Source of the DNA: Bacteroidota bacterium
GTDB taxonomy: Bacteria > Bacteroidota > Bacteroidia > Flavobacteriales > Weeksellaceae
Assembly (NCBI GenBank): GCA_023419095.1
Contig: JAEZYN010000005.1
Location: forward strand, 1 to 7,178
DNA: 7,178 nt
Direction: 5' to 3'
Shown: piece after piece, positions 1 to 5,304 of the stretch
Position numbering within the stretch: position 1 is the first letter of the stretch
Layout of the letters: every line of letters starts with the position of its first letter
The notes under the pieces: model-generated
What the model saw: only the letters and a program-made list of their open reading frames with translations
Told to the model about the DNA's origin: nothing
The model's database searches: none
Made by a program: the position numbers and the translations under genes

Positions 1-328
1 TTATGTCCTGGTCACCAGCCTTGATTGCCTGCGCAGCCATCATCACGGCCTTCATTCCGGAAGCGCAAACCTTATTGATAGTAGTTGATGGCGTATTTTG
101 AGACAACCCTGCACCCAATGCAGCCTGGCGTGCTGGCGCCTGGCCTTCACCAGCCTGCAGCACATTTCCCATATATACTTCCTGAACCTGATTTGGATCG
201 AGATTTATTTTATCGATTGCACCTTTGATAGCGGCCGAACCGAGTTTCGTAGCCGGAACCGTTGATAGACTTCCCATGAAACTTCCTATTGGGGTTCGCA
301 CTGCTGATACGATGAATACTTCTTGCAT
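1..328 (-). CDS. Acetyl-CoA C-acetyltransferase (thiolase), N-terminal part, cut by window edge
   Basis: This is the first 109 codons of a thiolase; the rest lies beyond the left edge. Thiolases of this type condense two acetyl-CoA to acetoacetyl-CoA or run the reverse cleavage, in the cytoplasm, usually as tetramers. The start at 328 gives the typical opening QEVFIVSAVRTPIGSF, which lies right at the thiolase N-terminus. The nucleophilic cysteine is Cys88 in the block TINKVCASGMKA (residues 83-94). GNVLQAGEGQAPARQA (54-69) is also characteristic. These blocks match the mitochondrial ACAT1 / bacterial AtoB-PhaA class as I remember it better than the long-chain FadA class, but without the C-terminal half the chain-length specificity stays open. 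A hairpin terminator (368-399) separates it from the upstream transporter gene, so it probably has its own promoter; I found no clean TAnnTTTG box in 329-367. Its product could use acyl-CoA from the ETF-linked oxidation encoded upstream, which is inference from proximity. Confidence 0.95.
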   Translation of the reverse strand, partial: MQEVFIVSAVRTPIGSFMGSLSTVPATKLGSAAIKGAIDKINLDPNQVQEVYMGNVLQAGEGQAPARQAALGAGLSQNTPSTTINKVCASGMKAVMMAAQAIKAGDQDI

Positions 329-367
329 AATATTTTTCAATGGTTTTTTTATGAATGGCAAATTACG

Positions 368-399
368 AAAAAAACACATGCCGTGTGGAATGTGTTTTT
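368..399 (-). terminator. Rho-independent terminator after the nupG-like gene
   Basis: A perfect 10-bp stem (370-379 paired with 390-399, AAAACACAT type) encloses a 10-nt loop. On the minus strand it is followed by a run of seven T (positions 374 to 368, partly inside the stem). It begins 24 bp past the transporter stop codon and lies before the thiolase start, so it fits the end of the nuclease-transporter unit. The stem is AT-rich, so efficiency may be moderate. The symmetric A/T flanks would let it act on the other strand too. Confidence 0.7.
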
Positions 400-422
400 A
401 AAAATATTATTAAACTTAAACT

Positions 423-1745
423 TTAATGCTTAAGCTGAGCAACCGCTGCCGGATCATGTTTGTGCTTGAACATCAGCGCAAAAGCGACCGCTACAATAAG
501 CGCATAGACCGCAAATACAAGCCAGATATCCGGCCACATCTTACCGCCGTCTACCGTGGTGTAAAAACTGCTGATGAGCCATCCGCTTGCCGCACTTCCG
601 AGGATGGCACCGAAACCGTTGGTCATCATCATGAACAGGCCCTGAGCGGAAGAACGGATCTTACTGTCCGTGGTACTTTCAACGAATAATGAGCCTGAAA
701 TATTGAAGAAATCGAATGCCATTCCGTAAATAATATTACTAAAGACAATCAGCAGCAGACCAAAACCTTCAGGGCCCCCCATTGAGAAAAAGCCAAAACG
801 CAGAACCCATGCGAACATCGATATGAGCATCACTTTTTTGATTCCGAACTTATAAAGAAAAAACGGTATCGCGAGAATGAAAACTGTCTCAGAAATCTGG
901 GAAATCGAGATGATCATGGTTGAATACTGTACAACGGCCGAATCTTTAAATGCCACCACATTTCCAAAATCTTTAAGGAAAGTGTCACCGTACATATTGG
1001 TAAGTTGCAGCGCCGCTCCCAGAAACATTGAGAAAATGAAAAACAAAGCCATCTTCTTCTCTTTGAACAGTTTGAATGCATCAAGACCTAACTTCTGAGC
1101 TAAAGTAGAGTCTTTGCCCATCAAACGCGGAGGCGGACATTTAGGCAGAAAGAATGCAAAGATCCCGAGAACTACCGCAAAAATTCCTGCAAAGTAAAAC
1201 TGGTTGGCGTTTAGTGAATTGCCGAAAATATTCGCAAAAGTGTTACCGATGCTTATACCAATTTCGGAAAATGACCGTTCGTCACTAAAGATATTGGTAC
1301 ACCACATCGCCGCGATAAAGCCAATAGTTCCCCATACGCGGATTTTCGGAAAGACTTTCACTACGTCATAATGACTGTCATTAAGAAGTTTATAAGATAC
1401 TGAGTTTGAAAGCGATAAGGTCGGCATGTAGAAACACATCCCAACGAGCAGAATCCAGAAGAATGTGGTGGGATCATCGGTTCGGGCCAGCAGGAAAAGT
1501 GTAATACCGTAGAGGATGTGCAGTGTGCCGTAAAGTTTTTCAGCATTAACCCATTTATCAGCGATGATTCCCATCAAAGCAGGCATGAAGATCGATGCGA
1601 TACCGAGGGTGGAAAATACAGCGCCAAATTCAGCACCACTCCATTGTTTATAAGAGAATCCGTAAGTTCCGAGCGTTGTGAGCCACGCGCCCCACACAAA
1701 GAACTGAAGAAAACTTAGAAAAGTAAGACGTAATTTTAAGTTCAT
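423..1745 (-). CDS. nupG: Nucleoside:H+ symporter, NupG/XapB type (MFS)
   Basis: This 440-residue inner-membrane protein should import nucleosides with protons. It is colinear with E. coli NupG (418 residues as I recall it) from its first residues: MNLKLRLTFLSFLQF, then GAWLTTLGTYGF (19-30), FMPALMGIIADKW (53-65), RVWGTIGF (136-143), LTNMYG (248-253), ISQISETVF (281-289) and YGMAFDFFNISGS (340-352). The residues reported to contact nucleoside in NupG are present. Arg136, Thr140 and Phe143 sit at identical positions. Gln247, Asn250, Gln283, Glu286, Tyr340 and Phe344 sit 22 positions later than their NupG counterparts. The shift comes from an insertion around residues 150-182, between predicted TM4 and TM5, rich in Asn, Ser and Phe. 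About twelve hydrophobic segments can be seen. The stop codon is at 423 and the start at 1745 lies 16 bp after the nuclease gene, so the two are probably cotranscribed. Family assignment is firm; exact substrate range (purine or pyrimidine) cannot be read from sequence. Confidence 0.93.
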   Translation of the reverse strand: MNLKLRLTFLSFLQFFVWGAWLTTLGTYGFSYKQWSGAEFGAVFSTLGIASIFMPALMGIIADKWVNAEKLYGTLHILYGITLFLLARTDDPTTFFWILLVGMCFYMPTLSLSNSVSYKLLNDSHYDVVKVFPKIRVWGTIGFIAAMWCTNIFSDERSFSEIGISIGNTFANIFGNSLNANQFYFAGIFAVVLGIFAFFLPKCPPPRLMGKDSTLAQKLGLDAFKLFKEKKMALFFIFSMFLGAALQLTNMYGDTFLKDFGNVVAFKDSAVVQYSTMIISISQISETVFILAIPFFLYKFGIKKVMLISMFAWVLRFGFFSMGGPEGFGLLLIVFSNIIYGMAFDFFNISGSLFVESTTDSKIRSSAQGLFMMMTNGFGAILGSAASGWLISSFYTTVDGGKMWPDIWLVFAVYALIVAVAFALMFKHKHDPAAVAQLKH

Positions 1746-1761
1746 AGTTTATTTGATAACG

Positions 1762-2355
1762 TTATTCTAATTTGCGGTTTCTGCGCTTGATTTCTTTTTG
1801 AAGTTCCAGCGCTGCATCGAAATCTTCATCTTTCACAGCTTCATCAAGCAGTTTCTGTAAACCTTCAAGCGAAACCATAGCGAGATCGCCTTCAAGAACG
1901 GTTTCGATGTCTTCCTGTGCAGGCGTGGGCTCCTCCAGTTCGAGTAAAATGCCGGCTTCGCTGAGTACCTGAGGTGTGGTGAAAATAGGCGCATCAAACC
2001 TCACTGCCATTGCGACAGCATCTGAAGTTCGCGCGTCCAGAATCAATTCGTCGCCGGTTTCGTTATTCTTAAAATTGAGATTTGAAAAAAATACGCCGTC
2101 GAGGATCTGATAGATAATCACTGAAGCCAGCGTATAATTTGCAGACCGCACAAATTTTGTAAAAAGATCATGCGTGAGCGGTCGTGGCGGATGAATGTCT
2201 TTTTCAAGGCCTAATGAGATGGCCTGCGCTTCAAAGTTGCCGATCACAACCGGAAGTTTCACGTTGGTTTCTTCATGCTCCAGAAGCAGCGCATAGGCAC
2301 CGGATTGCGTCTGGCTGTAAGAAATTCCGCGAATCGTTAATCGTTGGTAATCCAT
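1762..2355 (-). CDS. Bifunctional nuclease (BFN/DUF151) family protein with C-terminal UVR motif
   Basis: This 197-residue, probably cytoplasmic protein has two parts. Residues about 5-130 form a BFN/DUF151 domain, recognisable by LPVVIGNFEAQAISLGLE (34-51), RPLTHDLF (58-65) and DARTSDAVAMAVRFDAPIF (107-125). Residues about 166-193 form a UvrB/UvrC-type helical hairpin (LLDEAVKDEDFDAALELQKE). An acidic linker (138-156) joins them. Plant members of the family have reported DNase and RNase activity; the role of the bacterial proteins is much less certain, so nuclease activity here is a family inference. The start at 2355 is the only one that gives the full N-terminal strand. A perfect Bacteroidota -7 box ends just 5 bp before the ATG. 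The nucleoside permease follows after 16 bp, which suggests a link between nucleic-acid breakdown and nucleoside uptake. It lies after the etfA terminator, so it should be transcribed separately from etfBA. Confidence 0.9.
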   Translation of the reverse strand: MDYQRLTIRGISYSQTQSGAYALLLEHEETNVKLPVVIGNFEAQAISLGLEKDIHPPRPLTHDLFTKFVRSANYTLASVIIYQILDGVFFSNLNFKNNETGDELILDARTSDAVAMAVRFDAPIFTTPQVLSEAGILLELEEPTPAQEDIETVLEGDLAMVSLEGLQKLLDEAVKDEDFDAALELQKEIKRRNRKLE

Positions 2356-2360
2356 GGTTA

Positions 2361-2368
2361 CAAATATA
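2361..2368 (-). promoter_or_regulatory. Candidate -7 promoter box for the BFN gene, almost on the start codon
   Basis: Read on the minus strand this is TATATTTG, an exact match to the Bacteroidota -7 consensus TAnnTTTG. Only 5 bp separate it from the ATG at 2355, so transcription would begin within a few bases of the start codon and the mRNA would be leaderless or nearly so. I see no TTTG -33 element at the expected distance (around 2387-2391), which weakens the call. Confidence 0.45.
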
Positions 2369-2394
2369 AATGTTTTTTTAGATTTTGGATTTAA

Positions 2395-2412
2395 ATTAAA
2401 TCATATTAAATC
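2395..2412. repeat. Tandem 8-bp direct repeat, ATTAAATC, 10-bp spacing
   Basis: ATTAAATC occurs at 2395-2402 and again at 2405-2412, so the copies are one helical turn apart. They lie just upstream of where the -33 region of the BFN promoter should be. This spacing suits a regulator binding site or an AT-rich upstream element, but in DNA this AT-rich a chance repeat is quite possible. Confidence 0.4.
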
Positions 2413-2438
2413 AAAAACCTGCTTTAAAACAGGTGTTT
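2413..2438. terminator. Hairpin with A and T flanks between etfA and BFN, possible second or two-way terminator
   Basis: ACCTG (2417-2421) pairs with CAGGT (2430-2434). One A-G mismatch then leads into three more A-T pairs (2413-2415 with 2436-2438), and the loop is 8 nt. T-runs follow the stem on both strands. It lies about 90 bp beyond the main etfA terminator and about 58 bp before the BFN ATG. It may be a back-up terminator insulating the BFN promoter, or a chance inverted repeat. Confidence 0.4.
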
Positions 2439-2526
2439 TAATGCGTTTCATACTGCAACTCGGATTGAGTTTTAACTAAAAAAGTTTAAACAAGAATTTG
2501 CACTTATTTTCTCGGAAAATTTAAAT

Positions 2527-2557
2527 AAAAAAAGACCGGAAAATAAATTTTCCAGTC
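2527..2557 (-). terminator. Rho-independent terminator of the etfBA operon
   Basis: The arms 2534-2544 and 2547-2557 pair over 11 positions with a single C-A mismatch, closing on a very short loop. On the minus strand seven T follow at once (2533 to 2527). It begins 26 bp after the etfA stop codon. Position and shape together make this a confident end for the ETF operon. Confidence 0.85.
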
Positions 2558-2583
2558 CATATTTTTACATTTTAAAACAACTC

Positions 2584-3531
2584 CTAACCTTGCAACGCCT
2601 TGATTTTCTGCGTCAATGCGGGAATAATCTGGAAAGCATCACCCACCACTCCATAATCTGCCGACTTGAAGAATGGTGCTTCCGCGTCGCTATTGATTAC
2701 CACAATGGTTTTCGATGAATTGACACCCGCTAAATGCTGGATAGCACCTGAAATTCCCACTGCGATGTACAGGTTGGGAGCAATTGCTTTTCCGGTTTGT
2801 CCTACGTGTTCGGAATGCGGTCTCCAACCGATATCTGAGACCGGTTTTGAACAGGCTGTAGCAGCACCGAGAACCTCTGCCAGTTCTTCGATCATTCCCC
2901 AGTTTTCCGGTCCTTTCATTCCACGGCCTGCGGAAACTACCACTTCGGCTTCTTTCAGATCAAGTTTACCCGTGCTTTGCTCATGCGAAAGAACTTTCGT
3001 GTCTTCATTGCTGATCGTAAGATTTTTCACCTCTTCACTACCCGCGGCTTGATTTTCTTTTATTCCAAAAGCGTTTTGAGAAACAGTGAAGACTACGCCC
3101 TCTGATTCTGCTTTAGCGTGCATAAACCCTTTGCCGGAAAAAGCTTTTCTCTTTACCTGAAAAGGCTGCGTGCTTTCGGGAGCTTCCAAAACGTTGGTAA
3201 TAAGTGCGAAATTTTTCATCACAGCCAGCATTGGTGCCACTGAAGACGCATCTGTGGTGTGTGGAAATACGAAAACATTACCGTCGGCTACTTCTGCCAT
3301 AGCCTGGGCATATGCTCTTGCGCTGAAATTTTTAAGACCTTCGTCCTTGATATTCAAGACTTTATCAGCTCCATATTTATATAGGATTTCTGAGGAATCA
3401 GTTGGGTTGATTGCAACCGCGGTCACAGTGTCGCCGGTTTGGCCTGCCACAGCCTTAGCGTACGAAACTGCCTCAAAAGCTGCTTTTTTGTAAACACCGT
3501 TTATATTTTCTGCGTATACGAATACTGCCAT
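2584..3531 (-). CDS. etfA: Electron transfer flavoprotein, alpha subunit
   Basis: This 315-residue subunit of the soluble ETF heterodimer carries the FAD that accepts electrons from acyl-CoA dehydrogenases and passes them towards the quinone pool. The N-terminal nucleotide-binding-like domain spans about residues 1-185. The C-terminal FAD domain begins at VVVSAGRGMKGPENW (197-211). The FAD-binding run GQTGKAIAPNLYIAVGIS lies at 244-261, and the family signature LYIAVGISGAIQHLAG at 254-269 is followed by TIVVIN (275-280). That last block has Val where Ala is usual, a minor change. Length is typical of bacterial EtfA. It follows etfB after 29 bp, the usual operon order, and a strong terminator stands 26 bp downstream. 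The leader is A-rich with no Shine-Dalgarno sequence, as is common in Bacteroidota. The sequence looks like a conventional acyl-CoA-linked ETF; I saw no extra ferredoxin-like domain. Confidence 0.97.
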   Translation of the reverse strand: MAVFVYAENINGVYKKAAFEAVSYAKAVAGQTGDTVTAVAINPTDSSEILYKYGADKVLNIKDEGLKNFSARAYAQAMAEVADGNVFVFPHTTDASSVAPMLAVMKNFALITNVLEAPESTQPFQVKRKAFSGKGFMHAKAESEGVVFTVSQNAFGIKENQAAGSEEVKNLTISNEDTKVLSHEQSTGKLDLKEAEVVVSAGRGMKGPENWGMIEELAEVLGAATACSKPVSDIGWRPHSEHVGQTGKAIAPNLYIAVGISGAIQHLAGVNSSKTIVVINSDAEAPFFKSADYGVVGDAFQIIPALTQKIKALQG

Positions 3532-3560
3532 TTTATGCTTTTTAAAGTTTTTGAATTTTG

Positions 3561-4307
3561 TTAAATTACCTTTGCTTCTTCATGCAGCAATCTCACCAGT
3601 TCATCCAGATTATCCGGTGAAATCATTTTTACGGAAGCGCGTGGCGGCACAGCGTCATAAGAAACACCCTGAACCTTCACATCCGTAGCTGAAGCTTCCT
3701 GTAAATGAAGTGGTTTTGTACGTGCAGACATGATTCCGCGCATGTTTGGGATGATCAGATCTTTTTCATCTACCAAACCTTTTTGACCCGCAATAACGGC
3801 CGGAAGTTTCACTGAGATTGTTTCTTTCCCACCTTCTATTTCCCGAATGGCTGTTGCCTCAGAACCGTTCACTTCCAGACCTACACACGAATTTACGAAA
3901 GGTTGACCAAGTAGTTGTGCAACCATGCCCGGAACAGCGCCACCATTATAATCGATGGATTCTTTACCGCACAAAATTAAATCAAAACCGCCTGCTTTCG
4001 CCACATTCGCAATTTCGCTGGCTACGGAAAAACTGTCTTTGGGTTCCGTATTTACGCGGATTCCTTCAGTTGCGCCGATTGCAAGGGCCTTACGGATTAC
4101 AGGTTCCGCTGCGGCTTCGCCAACATTTAATACCGTTACAGTCGCGCCCTGCGTTTCCTGAAACTTTACCGCCTTGGTAAGTGCAAACTCGTCAAGTGGA
4201 TTGATCACCCACTGAATTCCGTTTTTATCCAGCGCAGTTTTATCTGCTGTAAAATTAATTTTGGAAGTGGTGTCCGGAACACTACTGATGCAAACTAATA
4301 TTTTCAT
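3561..4307 (-). CDS. etfB: Electron transfer flavoprotein, beta subunit
   Basis: This 248-residue partner of EtfA holds the structural AMP and contacts the acyl-CoA dehydrogenases. MKILVCISSVPDT opens the protein as in other EtfB, and INPLDEFAL (35-43) is the usual following block. DLILCGKESIDYNGGAVPG (109-127) matches the AMP-binding region. LPAVIAGQKGLVDEKD (168-183) then IPNMRGIMSARTKPL (186-200) correspond to the beta-subunit signature and the dehydrogenase recognition loop. Length is typical. It is the first gene of the etfBA pair. Upstream, 115 bp separate it from the dehydrogenase/reductase gene and hold a bulged hairpin (4370-4411). I found no full promoter there, so I cannot say whether etfBA has its own promoter or is also read from the upstream gene. 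The acyl-CoA dehydrogenases and ETF:quinone oxidoreductase it would work with are not in this window. Confidence 0.97.
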   Translation of the reverse strand: MKILVCISSVPDTTSKINFTADKTALDKNGIQWVINPLDEFALTKAVKFQETQGATVTVLNVGEAAAEPVIRKALAIGATEGIRVNTEPKDSFSVASEIANVAKAGGFDLILCGKESIDYNGGAVPGMVAQLLGQPFVNSCVGLEVNGSEATAIREIEGGKETISVKLPAVIAGQKGLVDEKDLIIPNMRGIMSARTKPLHLQEASATDVKVQGVSYDAVPPRASVKMISPDNLDELVRLLHEEAKVI

Positions 4308-4369
4308 CTTAAAGTTAAAATTTATTTTTGTTTAAAACTGTCTAATACGTTCAGGCTAAGATAACATTA

Positions 4370-4411
4370 AAATATTATGCATGCATAGCATCGCCTGCAT
4401 TTTTAATATTT
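4370..4411 (-). promoter_or_regulatory. Bulged hairpin between the SDR gene and etfB
   Basis: Arms 4370-4381 and 4396-4411 pair over 12 bp, interrupted by a 4-nt T bulge (4401-4404), around a 14-nt loop. The left arm contains the self-complementary 10-mer ATGCATGCAT (4377-4386). It begins 12 bp after the SDR stop codon, as a terminator would, but no T-tract follows on the minus strand. It could therefore be a weak terminator, an RNA-stabilising 3' end, or a dimeric operator for etfBA. Which one is not decidable from sequence. Confidence 0.35.
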
Positions 4412-4422
4412 CATACATAATT

Positions 4423-5130
4423 TTAGCTGTTTGGTTTTGTAGGTCTGATCTCTATTTTGCTCGTCAACGCCCGTGGATTCATGTTGAAAATATTTAGTAT
4501 GACCTCGCCCAGATCTTCAGGCTGAAGTTTCCATTCATCACCTTCAGACGGTTCATTGTTGTTAAAATGGGTTGAGACAGATCCTGGCATTATGGTTACG
4601 GTTTTAATATTGTATTTCCGCAAATCGATCATTGCCGCCTGTGTGAAACCTACTGCACCAAACTTCGACGCGTTGTAGCCTGCTCCACTTTCGAAAAAGT
4701 TGGTTCCGGCCAAACTGGAAATTGAGATATAATAACCTTCAGATTTTTTAAGTTCTTCTACAAACGCCTTCAATGTGTGAAAAATACCGGTAAGATTGGT
4801 ATCAATCATGCTGTTCCAGTCATCAAGTGATAGCTGGTCAACCGGTTTGAACACACCAAGTCCCGCATTGGCAATGACGCCATCCACCTTACCGAACTTC
4901 TCCACGATCTTACGTGCTGCGTTTACTTCATCCTCAAAGTTTTTCACATCTGAAACCACTCCCAAAACGTCCTCAGAGATCTGAGACAGCTGCTCTTCAG
5001 CACGCTTCACATCTTCTTCTTTCCTGCCGCTGAAAGCTACCGCATAACCGTTTTTCAGCAATATTTCGGCTACTCCGTAACCGATTCCTTTAGTTCCGCC
5101 TGTTATGTAAATTGTTTTTCTGTCTGTCAT
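4423..5130 (-). CDS. Short-chain dehydrogenase/reductase (SDR), classical type
   Basis: This 235-residue Rossmann-fold oxidoreductase is complete for the classical SDR family. It has the nucleotide-binding TGGTKGIG (10-17), Asp61 in SDV, NAG (88-90), the catalytic Asn112 in TNLTG, Ser139 in SISSLAG, and Tyr152 with Lys156 in YNASK, then MPGSVST (181-187). The basic GRK after the second strand (35-37) favours NADP(H). Substrate is unknown; family members reduce many carbonyl compounds, and 3-ketoacyl-type reduction is only one option. I chose the ATG at 5130 because the protein then opens directly with the first strand (MTDRKTIYITGG). An in-frame ATG at 5181 would add 17 residues (MFGRNKYVNFTEKVLLK) that belong to no SDR feature and come from AT-rich upstream DNA. 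It stands alone between the peptidase terminator and the etfB leader. Confidence 0.9.
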   Translation of the reverse strand: MTDRKTIYITGGTKGIGYGVAEILLKNGYAVAFSGRKEEDVKRAEEQLSQISEDVLGVVSDVKNFEDEVNAARKIVEKFGKVDGVIANAGLGVFKPVDQLSLDDWNSMIDTNLTGIFHTLKAFVEELKKSEGYYISISSLAGTNFFESGAGYNASKFGAVGFTQAAMIDLRKYNIKTVTIMPGSVSTHFNNNEPSEGDEWKLQPEDLGEVILNIFNMNPRALTSKIEIRPTKPNS

Positions 5131-5257
5131 CTTTAAAAGTACTTTTTCTGTAAAATTAACATATTTATTGCGACCGAACACTTTAAAACGGGTTTTTTAA
5201 TTTAAAAAGTATCCGGTTTTACGTTTAAAAAAAAATCAATTACGAAATATTTAGAAC

Positions 5258-5284
5258 AAAAAAAGCCCGCAAATGCTTGCGGGC
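5258..5284 (-). terminator. Strong rho-independent terminator of the M20 peptidase gene
   Basis: A perfect, GC-rich 8-bp stem (GCCCGCAA at 5265-5272 with TTGCGGGC at 5277-5284) closes a 4-nt loop. Seven T follow on the minus strand (5264 to 5258). It begins 20 bp past the stop codon at 5305. This is the clearest terminator in the window. Confidence 0.95.
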
Positions 5285-5304
5285 GGTTTATCAACAGTTT
5301 AAAA

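Noticed and set aside
2666..3052. Open frame of 128 codons on the plus strand
   Set aside because: It is antisense to the conserved FAD-binding domain of etfA and has no recognisable protein features.
5131..5181. Longer N-terminus for the SDR protein from an ATG at 5181
   Set aside because: The 17 extra residues precede the first Rossmann strand without any family match, and the DNA is AT-rich leader. The ATG at 5130 gives the normal SDR start.
5131..5257. Possible promoter for the SDR gene, TAATTTTA at 5151-5158
   Set aside because: It matches TAnnTTTG at all but the last base and has no -33 TTTG at the right distance. In AT-rich DNA this is not enough.
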